From Palsa-504 sp963844625 (lineage in GTDB: Bacteria; Actinomycetota; Actinomycetes; Streptosporangiales; Streptosporangiaceae), in assembly GCA_963844625.1 (NCBI GenBank), contig CAWJPF010000007.1:7093-71092 (forward strand): a DNA stretch of 64,000 nt, read 5' to 3'. The notes under the pieces were generated by a model. That model did no database searches. It worked only from the letters and a program-made list of their open reading frames with translations, and had not been told where the DNA came from. The position numbers were made by a program, and so were the translations under genes. Of the stretch, positions 35,657 through 43,075 are shown piece by piece. Within the stretch, counting starts at the first letter, position 1. The number at the start of each line of letters is the position of its first letter.

Positions 35657-36463
35657 TCAGGTGCGCCGGTCGGCGAGCAAGCCGCCCGGATCGATGAAGC
35701 GCCGGAGCGTCTGGACTTCGTCGGTCTCCGCCTCGAATGCCGCCGGCGGCATGGCCGGCAGCGGCCAGCCGGTGCGGGCCGCCACGTCATCCCATCGGAG
35801 CGGGCGCATCGCCCGGTCCGGGACGAGCATCCCGCAGTGGTCTGGCCGGAACAGCAGATCCGGGGTGAACAGGGCGCTGGGCCCGGCGTTGGGCAGGTCG
35901 AGCTCGGCTCGTGAGCGCCCGCGGTGGCCAAGGCCGATCACCGACGCGTAGTCGACGTGATCGACCAGGGTCCGCCGGTCGTGCCGTTCGGTATAGAGGA
36001 TCGTCCGTGCGGCCGTGTGCCCCAGCGCGGAGTTGGCCAGCCCGGGCCCGCGCAGCACGCCCGCGGCCGTCCGGATGTAGTGCAGGTTGACCGAACCGTA
36101 GCGGTCGATCTGCATGCCACCGTAAAACATGACGTCAATCCCGAGTTCCGTGACGGAGAAAACGTCAGACATATCCGCGATCGCCACCGGATCGCAGTCC
36201 CAGCCCGCGGTGAACTCGGGCACCAGACGGCGTGGGTTGATGTACACGCCGGCGCCCAGGATGGTCAGCGACGGGGCCTGGCGCGCCTGGGCGAGCAGGC
36301 AGGCGGCCAGCGGAATGGCCGATGCCGCTCCGGTCAGAACGACCTCGCCGTCGTTGAGCTCGCGCGAGATGGCGATGCTCATCCGCTCGCGGACGGTAAG
36401 TCCGGTGCCGGCCGACGGCCCGCTGCCGGACGAGAGGCCACTGCTTACCTGAGCGCTTGTCAT
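35657..36463 (-). CDS. CoA-transferase family I, beta subunit (IpdB/GctB-like)
   Basis: 268 residues from the ATG at 36463 (MTSAQVSSG). The class I beta fold shows EVVLTGAASAIPLAACLLAQ, APSLTILGAGVYINPRRLVPE, and FYGGMQIDRYGSVNLHYI. Where true transferases have the catalytic Glu (ESG), this reads GAG, so it should not form a glutamyl-CoA. That fits the IpdAB branch, which cleaves a ring CoA ester instead (known of the family; assignment is inference). The alpha partner is at 11479. Motif A lies 32 bases upstream of the start. Confidence 0.82.
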   Translation of the reverse strand: MTSAQVSSGLSSGSGPSAGTGLTVRERMSIAISRELNDGEVVLTGAASAIPLAACLLAQARQAPSLTILGAGVYINPRRLVPEFTAGWDCDPVAIADMSDVFSVTELGIDVMFYGGMQIDRYGSVNLHYIRTAAGVLRGPGLANSALGHTAARTILYTERHDRRTLVDHVDYASVIGLGHRGRSRAELDLPNAGPSALFTPDLLFRPDHCGMLVPDRAMRPLRWDDVAARTGWPLPAMPPAAFEAETDEVQTLRRFIDPGGLLADRRT

Positions 36464-36494
36464 GGGGAGGCTATCGCTCCATCGTCGGCAATTC

Positions 36495-36514
36495 TGCATG
36501 CATTTTAACATACA
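36495..36514. promoter_or_regulatory. Motif A operator, copy 5
   Basis: TGCATGCATTTTAACATACA, 32 bases before the beta-subunit gene. Outer TGCA/TACA and inner TGCATGCA give partial dyad symmetry. Likely controls the beta subunit, fused acyl-CoA dehydrogenase and SDR. Confidence 0.75.
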
Positions 36515-36632
36515 GAACGTGAAATCGGCACTCCGGAGGGCCCGGCATCCGCCTGGGTGGAGACGCAGCCGCCTCGGTAGAGACGCAGTCCGGGTCGTGA
36601 TGACCGCAGGCTTGGTCGGCGAGGTGGACTGC

Positions 36633-37481
36633 TCAGACGACGCCTCGCATACCGTCCTGGCCGTAGAGCGGCTCGACCCACGCTGACGCGTCGAACGGGC
36701 GGTTGACCGTCTGCCCGCCGTCGACGCTGATCACCTGACCAGTGATCCACGTTGCGCGGGGGCCTGCGAGGAATGACACGACGTCCGCGATGTCACCGGG
36801 GCGGCCCAGCCTGGGCAGCACGACGGCGGACAGGAAATCGCGCTCTATCTCCTCGGGAAGCTCCTGCCGGTCGACCTGGACCAGGCCGGGCCGCACCACG
36901 TTCACCCGGACATCGCTCGGCCCGAGTTCGCTGGCCGCGATGCGGCACAGCTGGTCGATGGCGGCCTTGGCGGTCGAGATCGGGCTGGTGAACCGCGCGG
37001 CCATGGTCGAGCTGATCGACGAGATCGCCACGAAGCTGCCGCCGTCGGCGCGGACCATTTCCCGCGCCGCGTACTTGAGCGTCAGCATCGTCGCGACGAC
37101 GTTGTTGTCGAACACGCGGCGCCAGCTGTCCAGGTCGAGCTGCGTTACCGGGGCCAGCTGGCCCCTGGGCTCCCCCGCGCACGCGACGGCGGCGTGCAGC
37201 CCGCCGCGAAGACCGCTGGCGGCCTCGACGGCCCGTCTCGCTGCATCCTCGCGGGACATGTCGGCAGCGTGGGCGCGGATGGACGCAGGGTCGGCACCGG
37301 CGTCGATGAGGATCTGCCTGGCGTCCTCCAGCCGCTGCGTGCTCCGGCCGGCGATCGTGACCGCCGCGCCGTCGGCGAGCAGCCGGCGCGAGACGGCCAG
37401 GCCGATGCCCGAACCGCCGCCGGTCACCAGGATTCCCATGTCGTGGAGCGGACCCGGTGGCGCGCTCGGCGATCCGCTCAC
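36633..37481 (-). CDS. SDR-family protein lacking the catalytic tyrosine
   Basis: 282 residues from the GTG at 37481, which has GGAGGG nine bases before it; an ATG at 37439 is the alternative. The cofactor loop VTGGGSGIGLAVSRRL and Ser of AISSISSTMAARF are present. The YxxxK motif reads ISTAK: the Tyr position is Ile (codon 36978-36980) while the Lys is kept. The enzyme may be impaired, use another residue, or be structural. It lies 31 bases after the ferredoxin gene and ends the operon that begins at 42394. Confidence 0.85.
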   Translation of the reverse strand: MSGSPSAPPGPLHDMGILVTGGGSGIGLAVSRRLLADGAAVTIAGRSTQRLEDARQILIDAGADPASIRAHAADMSREDAARRAVEAASGLRGGLHAAVACAGEPRGQLAPVTQLDLDSWRRVFDNNVVATMLTLKYAAREMVRADGGSFVAISSISSTMAARFTSPISTAKAAIDQLCRIAASELGPSDVRVNVVRPGLVQVDRQELPEEIERDFLSAVVLPRLGRPGDIADVVSFLAGPRATWITGQVISVDGGQTVNRPFDASAWVEPLYGQDGMRGVV

Positions 37482-37512
37482 GGGGCGCTTCCCTCCTGTC
37501 CGGGCATGGAGG

Positions 37513-37707
37513 TCAGGATTCCTCGACCGAGATGGCCATCGAGGGGCAATCCGCTTCGGCCTCCCGGGCGGCCGCGGCCTGCGGGCCCGCCACGTCGGCG
37601 TCCAGGACGACGGCGATGCCGTCGTCCCCGAGGTCAAATGTGACCGGCGCGATCCGCTGGCAGTACGCGGAGCCCACGCATCGGTCCCGGTCAACTGTGA
37701 TCTTCAT
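37513..37707 (-). CDS. P450-type [3Fe-4S]/[4Fe-4S] ferredoxin
   Basis: 64 residues. Cys ligands are CVGSAYC (Cx2Sx2C) and a distant CPSMAI (CP). The missing fourth Cys (Ser here) is typical of ferredoxins that serve actinomycete P450s. Its ATG overlaps the stop of the P450 at 37704, so it is made together with that enzyme and is probably its electron donor. The reductase is at 13635. Confidence 0.92.
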   Translation of the reverse strand: MKITVDRDRCVGSAYCQRIAPVTFDLGDDGIAVVLDADVAGPQAAAAREAEADCPSMAISVEES

Positions 37708-38993
37708 TCTGGGTCCTGCCTTGATTGCCTGGGCACCAGGGAGGAGGTGCCGAACACTATCGGCGCGCTAAGCCATCCGTTGCGCAGCACGTGCCGGATG
37801 GGTTCGGGCCGCCCGGCCAGTTGGAACCTCGGGTAGCGGTCCAGCAGCTCGCCGAAGAACAGCGCGGTCACCAGGCGCACGAGCTGGGCGGCGATGCACA
37901 CGTGCGGCCCGAAGCCGAAGGCCATATGCGGCTGATCGGTGTCTCGACCGATGTCGAAGCGCCGCGGCTGCGCGAACACCGCCGGGTCGAAGTTCCCCGC
38001 CGCGTAGAGCAGGTAGATGCGCTGCCCGGCCCGGATCGGGCGGCCCGCTATCTCGGTGTCGCGAGTGGCCGTCCGCACGAACCCGCGCCCGGGCGTGCTC
38101 CACCGCAGCGCCTCCTCGATCGCCCCGGCCATCAGGGTGCGGTCGGCCGCCAGGAGATCCAGCTGATCAGGGTGCTGGGCCAGCGCGATCGCGAAGCTCG
38201 CCAGCAGCGATCGCGTGGTGTCGTTGCCCACGCTGAGGACCTGATGGCAGTAGGTGAGCAGGCGCGGCTCCGAGAGCGGGGCCCCGTCGAGTTCCTCGCC
38301 GAGCAGGACCGACATCAGGTCGTCTCCGGGGCCGGCCCGCTTGGCGTCGAACTGCCCGAGCAGGAACCCGTTCATCTCGCCGAAGACGGTCGCCGCGCCC
38401 CGGAGCTGCGCGCGCGAGCCAACGCCGGACGTGAGCAACTCGCGGGCGTCGGACCAGCGCTTGATGTCCGCGGCCCGTTCGGCCGGCACGCCCAGCAGGC
38501 GAGCCGCGACCAGGATCGGCAGGCGCGCGGCGATCTGCTCGACCACGTCGGTGACCGCGCCCGGTGAGATGGACTCCACCAGCAGCCGGCACGCCTCGCC
38601 GATCCGGGCGGACATCGCGGTCACGGCCCGGGGCGAGAAGGCCGGCATCAGCACCTTGCGCAGTTCCCGGTGCCGCGGCGGATCGGTAAAGGCAAATATC
38701 TCGCCCTCGGGATCGATGAACTCGTCCATGATCTCCGTCGCGCCGTCCCGCCGGTACTGAAGCTGGCTCAGCACCACGCCGTGCGCGGAGGAGAACAGGT
38801 CCGGGCGCCGGGCCGCCTCGCGCATATCGGCGTAGCGGGTCAGCACGAAGATGTCCAGCGGCGGGTAGTAGTACACCGGCTGCTCGCGGCGCATCCGGTC
38901 ATAGACGGGATGCGGATCGAGGTAGAACTCCGGGTCCTCCAGGCGGACGAGTTCGGCCAGCGACGGCCGGTGGCCAATCTCCGCGGAGACCAT
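37704..38993 (-). CDS. Cytochrome P450 monooxygenase (P450-3)
   Basis: 429 residues. I-helix SVGNDTTRS, K-helix EALRW, heme loop FGFGPHVCIA with Cys366; the residue two after Cys is Ala as in P450-1. The N-terminal LEDPEFYLDPHPVYDRM and PVYYYPPLDIFVLT mark it as a paralogue of P450-1 and P450-4. A C-terminal tail of about 15 residues exceeds the others. 45 bases follow the P450 at 39039 and the ferredoxin is coupled downstream. Confidence 0.94.
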   Translation of the reverse strand: MVSAEIGHRPSLAELVRLEDPEFYLDPHPVYDRMRREQPVYYYPPLDIFVLTRYADMREAARRPDLFSSAHGVVLSQLQYRRDGATEIMDEFIDPEGEIFAFTDPPRHRELRKVLMPAFSPRAVTAMSARIGEACRLLVESISPGAVTDVVEQIAARLPILVAARLLGVPAERAADIKRWSDARELLTSGVGSRAQLRGAATVFGEMNGFLLGQFDAKRAGPGDDLMSVLLGEELDGAPLSEPRLLTYCHQVLSVGNDTTRSLLASFAIALAQHPDQLDLLAADRTLMAGAIEEALRWSTPGRGFVRTATRDTEIAGRPIRAGQRIYLLYAAGNFDPAVFAQPRRFDIGRDTDQPHMAFGFGPHVCIAAQLVRLVTALFFGELLDRYPRFQLAGRPEPIRHVLRNGWLSAPIVFGTSSLVPRQSRQDPE

Positions 38994-39038
38994 TCCCGCC
39001 TGTCCTCTCGGTCGATGGTTGAGCTCGTGGCCGGGAAG

Positions 39039-40265
39039 CTACCGGTGCAGGGTGACCGGAAGGGTGGCCCAGCCATTCAGCTGCACGTGCTCGTAGCGGG
39101 TCGGGGCGCCGGCTGGGCGTATCGCGCTGTAGCGCGAGATCAGCTCCGTGAACAGCGCTTTTGCTTCCATCCGGGCCAGCCCGGCGCCGAGGCAGAAGTG
39201 GGTGCCGAAGCCGAATGACGCATGACCGTAGGCCTGGCGACGGGCTGGATCGAAGCGGTCGGGATCGGTGAAGTGGCCGGGATCACGATTCGCCGCCGGA
39301 TAGAGCATGTACAGCCGCTGGCCCGCCCGGATCCGCGACCCGGCGAGTTCGACGTCGGCCGTGGCGGTGCGCACGAACCCCCGGGCCGGGGGCATCAGGC
39401 GCAAGCACTCCTCAATCACGCCGTCCAGCAGGCCAGGATCGGCCCGGATGAGTTCCAGGGGCGACGAGCCGGTGGCCAGGAGGGAGGCGATGCTGCTCAG
39501 CAGCAGCCGGGTCGTGCCGCCGTTGGACATCAGCGTGGCCACGTGCGCCAGCACGATGGCCTCGGCCGGCGGGGATCCATCGAGGGTGGACGCCAGGAAA
39601 GCCGAGATCATGTCGTTCCCGGCCGTCCGGCGTTTCATCTCCAGCTGATCGCGGAGGAACCGCTTGAGCTCGTCGAAACGCTGCCCGGGCTCCTCGAGCT
39701 CGGCCGCGGAGGTGACCCTGGTCAGATCCTCAAGCGCAGCTACCCACGACTGCATCCGGGGGATGTCGACCTCGGAGACACCCAGGAGGGCCGCCGCGAC
39801 ATACAGCGGCAACTGCGCGGCGATCGAGCTCACGAAGTCGAACGGGGACCCGTCGCCGGCCCGGTCGAGCAGGTCCCGGCAGAAACCGTCGAGCGCGTCG
39901 CCAAAGCCCTGCAGATAGCGCGGGGTCAGGTTCTGCGACATGAGGGCGCGCAGCACTCGCTGCCGGGGCGGGTCCTTGGTGATGACGAGCTCGCCGCCGG
40001 GCTCGTTGAACCGCTCGAACGCGGCGCTGGCGCCGGCCTTGGCCATCCGGAGCTGGTTGAGCGTCAGGCCGGCCGCGCTGGAGAACTGCTCCGGGTGCGT
40101 GGAAACGTAACGGACATCCTCCATCCTGGTCAGCAGGAACACGTCAAGCGGCTGGTAGTAATAGGCCGGGGCCTCGGTCCGCATCCGGTCGTAGACACCG
40201 AACTGCCGGTCATCGTAGAAGTGCGTGTCCTCGACCAGGACCAGGTCGGTGAGGGGTACTGTCAT
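39039..40265 (-). CDS. Cytochrome P450 with altered I-helix (P450-4)
   Basis: 408 residues. K-helix ECLRL and heme loop FGFGTHFCLG with Cys358 are regular. The I-helix reads MSNGGTTR: the acidic residue of the acid-alcohol pair is Gly, while the Thr is kept. Such changes alter proton delivery and can favour peroxygenase, dehydratase or isomerase-like chemistry (family knowledge). PAYYYQPLDVFLLT marks it as a paralogue of P450-1 and P450-3. It lies in the operon between an SDR (46 bases) and P450-3. Confidence 0.94.
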   Translation of the reverse strand: MTVPLTDLVLVEDTHFYDDRQFGVYDRMRTEAPAYYYQPLDVFLLTRMEDVRYVSTHPEQFSSAAGLTLNQLRMAKAGASAAFERFNEPGGELVITKDPPRQRVLRALMSQNLTPRYLQGFGDALDGFCRDLLDRAGDGSPFDFVSSIAAQLPLYVAAALLGVSEVDIPRMQSWVAALEDLTRVTSAAELEEPGQRFDELKRFLRDQLEMKRRTAGNDMISAFLASTLDGSPPAEAIVLAHVATLMSNGGTTRLLLSSIASLLATGSSPLELIRADPGLLDGVIEECLRLMPPARGFVRTATADVELAGSRIRAGQRLYMLYPAANRDPGHFTDPDRFDPARRQAYGHASFGFGTHFCLGAGLARMEAKALFTELISRYSAIRPAGAPTRYEHVQLNGWATLPVTLHR

Positions 40266-40311
40266 GAGCGCTCCAGAGGGCGTGCGGCCCGGATCGCCTG
40301 CCGCTGGTTCG

Positions 40312-41145
40312 TCAAGCGAGCGGACCCCCGGCGTCGAGCATGAAGGTGGTGCCCGTCACGTACCGGCCGGACGGCGCGGCGAGATAAATGACGGCCGCGG
40401 AGACATCCTCGGGCTCCACGGCGGGAACTCCCAGGGCATGGTGTGAGCGCGCCTGGGTCTCGAAGTCCTCCCTGGTCGGATCCGCCAGGTCGGGCCGGAA
40501 CAGCCGGTACATCGGTTCATTGAGGATCATCGGGGTGTTGACCCCGGTCGGATGCAGGGTATTGACCCGGATCCGGTGCGGCGCCAGTTCCTTGGCCAGG
40601 ACCCGCATGAAGCCGATCAATCCGTGTTTGGACGCCGTGTAGTGGGCGATATTCCGCGAGATCATCGTGGTCGCGGACGAACTCGTGATGATTACCGAGC
40701 CGCCGCGGCGGCCGGCCACGATGTGCGGGACGGTCGCCTTGCAGGTTTTCCAGACGCCAGTCAGGTTGATGTCGACGGTCGTCTGCCACGTCTCTTCGGT
40801 CATCTCGAGGGTTGGAGAAGGCGTGCTGATGCCCGCGTTAGCGCAGACGATGTCCAGGCGGCCAAGTTCGGCGACCGCGTCGTGGATGAACTGATCCATC
40901 TCGGCGAGATCGCGCACGTCGACTACCCCGTAGACCACGCGCGCGCCCAGGGCTTCGACTTGATCCGCCGTGGCCTGGAGGTCGGCCTTGGTGGGCAGGG
41001 GGTAGGGGACCGTCGCAATCGGGGCGCACGCGTCAAGCGCGATGATGCTTGCGCCTTGTTCGGCCAGGGCCACGGCATGACTGCGGCCCTGGCCCCGGGC
41101 TGCCCCGGTAACCACCGCGACCTGGCCCGCCAGCAATCCCGTCAT
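40312..41145 (-). CDS. Mycofactocin-coupled SDR-family oxidoreductase
   Basis: 277 residues. TGAARGQGRSHAVALAEQGA, the early inserted segment around YPLPTKADLQATADQV, catalytic YTASK, and LHPTGVNTPMI are the signs of the mycofactocin-coupled SDR group, which retains NAD and hands electrons to mycofactocin instead of free NAD. The C-terminus FMLDAGGPLA is typical. It lies between two P450 genes, so it likely oxidises the alcohol one of them makes. The NDMA-type alcohol dehydrogenase at 16525 belongs to the same redox economy. Confidence 0.93.
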   Translation of the reverse strand: MTGLLAGQVAVVTGAARGQGRSHAVALAEQGASIIALDACAPIATVPYPLPTKADLQATADQVEALGARVVYGVVDVRDLAEMDQFIHDAVAELGRLDIVCANAGISTPSPTLEMTEETWQTTVDINLTGVWKTCKATVPHIVAGRRGGSVIITSSSATTMISRNIAHYTASKHGLIGFMRVLAKELAPHRIRVNTLHPTGVNTPMILNEPMYRLFRPDLADPTREDFETQARSHHALGVPAVEPEDVSAAVIYLAAPSGRYVTGTTFMLDAGGPLA

Positions 41146-41197
41146 CGCTGAACCCCACAGGCAGCTTCCGGGCGGGCCGGGGGAGGAAAGGCCATGG

Positions 41198-42394
41198 CTA
41201 CGGCTGCCGGACGTCGAAGATGACCGGCAGGTGGTCGGGGCCCAGCACTATCCCGACCGCCGTCTCGACGTGCGTGCCCTCCGGGGTCCGGAGATTGGTC
41301 ACGCGGGTGAGCAGCTCGCTGAAGGCGATCTCGATCTGGAGCCGGGCGAAGTGCATGCCGATGCACCGGTGTGGGCCGAGGCCGAAGGCGGCGTGCGGGT
41401 TGCGCTCCCGGCCGAAGTTGAGCTGGTCCGCGTGCTCGAACCGGGACTCGTCCCGGTTGGCGGAAGCGTAGTGCACCGCTACCCGGTCGCCCGGCTTCAG
41501 CGGGCAGCCGCCGAGCTCGGTGTCGCGCGTCACTGTGCGGGCCATGAACATGATCGGTGATTCGTAGCGGAGGAATTCATCCAGATCCCCCTTGATCCAC
41601 TCCGGATCGCGCAGCCGCTGTTCCAGGCTGGGATCGGTGGCCAGGTGGAGGGCGATGTTGCCCAGAGCCGCCTTGGTCGTGTCCAGGCCGCCGGTGAACA
41701 TGATCATCGTCGCGCCGACCTGCTCCTCCAGGGTGAGCGGGCGTCCCTGCACGGTTCCGTTCACGATCGCCGACAGCACGTCGTCCCGCTGGTTGCCGGA
41801 GGCCGCCCGGTCGCGCAGGAACTCCTCGGCCAGCGCGGCCATGTCGAAGAAGGCCTGAGGGTCGCCCTCGCTGCTGATTCGCGTCGCGATGCTGATCGCC
41901 CGCTGGATCCGCTCGGCGTTGCTGTCGTCAAGAACGACGCGCGCGAGGTTGCGTGAGGTGAAGGGGACCGCGTAGTCGGTCATGAAGTCAAAGCGGCCGC
42001 GGGGCACCAGCTCGTCAAGGAGCGTACGGGCCGTGTCGCGGATGTCGTCCGCGTACCGGCTGAGGAAGGACCGGGACAGGTACTTGTTGAGTGCGCGGCG
42101 GTACTCGATATGCCTGGGCGGGTCCTCGGTGAGCGGCGGCATGGGGAGCGGCACGCCGCGCAGGCCGGCCTGCTCCGAGCTGTAGGTCTCAGCGTCCTCC
42201 AGGACGGTGCGCAGCTCGTCATAGCGCGTGACGATGAAATAGCCCTCATCGGCGTCGGTCCTCAGCACCGGGCAGGCCGAGCGCGCATAGGCCAGAACCT
42301 CCCACAGCCGTTCGCTGTGGGACGGGTCGAAAAGGTCGAGATGGGGGGCGAGGTCCTCAACCTGAACGGCGGCAGGATCATCGATGCTTGTCAT
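41198..42394 (-). CDS. Cytochrome P450 monooxygenase (P450-2)
   Basis: 398 residues. I-helix FTGGLDTTKA, K-helix EFLRYESP, heme loop FGLGPHRCIG with Cys344, all standard. It is clearly different from the other three (PVLRTDADEGYFIVTRYDEL). The ATG at 42394 is chosen because GGAGG stands six bases before it; the frame extends to 42439. First gene of the P450-SDR-P450-P450-ferredoxin-SDR operon. Motif B lies about 96 bases upstream. Confidence 0.94.
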   Translation of the reverse strand: MTSIDDPAAVQVEDLAPHLDLFDPSHSERLWEVLAYARSACPVLRTDADEGYFIVTRYDELRTVLEDAETYSSEQAGLRGVPLPMPPLTEDPPRHIEYRRALNKYLSRSFLSRYADDIRDTARTLLDELVPRGRFDFMTDYAVPFTSRNLARVVLDDSNAERIQRAISIATRISSEGDPQAFFDMAALAEEFLRDRAASGNQRDDVLSAIVNGTVQGRPLTLEEQVGATMIMFTGGLDTTKAALGNIALHLATDPSLEQRLRDPEWIKGDLDEFLRYESPIMFMARTVTRDTELGGCPLKPGDRVAVHYASANRDESRFEHADQLNFGRERNPHAAFGLGPHRCIGMHFARLQIEIAFSELLTRVTNLRTPEGTHVETAVGIVLGPDHLPVIFDVRQP

Positions 42395-42489
42395 GTGGGC
42401 CTCCCTGGAATAAGCCGCCGACGACCGCGGCGACGGCACGAACCCGTTAATGACGGCCTGGCGGCTCTGCGACTCTAACTCTCCCGATG

Positions 42490-42509
42490 CTAACTACACA
42501 AGTAGTTAG
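42490..42509. promoter_or_regulatory. Motif B operator, copy 3
   Basis: Arms CTAACTAC (42490-42497) and GTAGTTAG (42502-42509) match perfectly around ACAA. Same core and spacer as copies 1 and 2. Upstream of the P450 operon and downstream of the ferredoxin stop. Confidence 0.8.
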
Positions 42510-42531
42510 TAACCCGGATCTGCCGGACCAG

Positions 42532-42726
42532 CTACCCGGCAGAGAAGGAAATCGCGGACTCGGGGCAGTTGTCGATGGCGCGCGCCACGTCGGCTGCATC
42601 GCCCGGTCCCGGCTCGGGAACTAGGACCTGTCCAAGACCGTCGTCGGTGATGTCGAAGATTTTCGGACTTACAAGCGAGCAGCGGCCATGGCCTTGGCAG
42701 CGGCTCGCGTCGATGGATAGCGGCAC
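42532..42726 (-). CDS. P450-type ferredoxin
   Basis: 64 residues with ligands CQGHGRC (Cx2Hx2C) and CPESAI. His replaces the central Cys; in the other ferredoxin (37513) it is Ser. The GTG at 42726 follows GAGAGG. It is transcribed from its own promoter with motif A 30 bases upstream, separated by motif B from the P450 operon, so ferredoxin and P450s may answer to different signals. Confidence 0.9.
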   Translation of the reverse strand: MPLSIDASRCQGHGRCSLVSPKIFDITDDGLGQVLVPEPGPGDAADVARAIDNCPESAISFSAG

Positions 42727-42755
42727 CTGCGGGCCTCTCTCGTATCACGTCAGAT

Positions 42756-42775
42756 TGCATGCATTTTTACATGAA
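42756..42775. promoter_or_regulatory. Motif A operator, copy 6
   Basis: TGCATGCATTTTTACATGAA, 30 bases before the ferredoxin start. Matches copy 5 at 16 of 20 and copy 1 over the CATTTTT core. Confidence 0.7.
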
Positions 42776-42903
42776 CATGTCGACGAGGCAACATCGAGCC
42801 GGGCCGCCCTGTCCGCCTGGGGTCAGCGGACGGCCGGTGTGCGGTGCGATCGTGTTGAGGGTGTCACGCGCCTCGGGCCGGGCTGGCCATGGGCCTCCGG
42901 CTT

Positions 42904-42989
42904 GGTGTCCGGGCCTGGTGTCCGGGCCTGGTGTCCGGGCCTGGTGTCCGGGCCTGGTGTCCGGGCCTGGTGTCCGGGCCTGGTGTCCG
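42904..42989. repeat. Seven tandem copies of a 13-bp repeat
   Basis: GGTGTCCGGGCCT is repeated with an exact 13-base period from 42904 to 42982, the last copy being only GGTGTCCG. The rest of 42776-43075 has no gene I recognise. The repeat is in none of the protein genes; a 13-base unit would break frames on copy change. Confidence 0.95.
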
Positions 42990-43075
42990 TTTCTGCTGGC
43001 GCGGCGGGTGAATCCGGCTCCGTTCATTACCTGCCGTCGCCGGGTTCGAATGCGCTTTGCAGGATCATTGACGGT

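Noticed and set aside
42904..42989. CRISPR-like regular repeat
   Set aside because: The 13-bp units are directly adjacent with no spacers, so it is a simple tandem repeat.
42767..43027. Open frame with PGPDTRPGHQART repeats on the minus strand
   Set aside because: It is only the 13-bp tandem repeat read in a frame; no RBS or homologue is apparent.
43030..43060. A T-loop-like GGGTTCGAATGC segment suggesting a tRNA
   Set aside because: No acceptor or anticodon stem can be formed with the upstream 70 bases; it is next to a tandem repeat.
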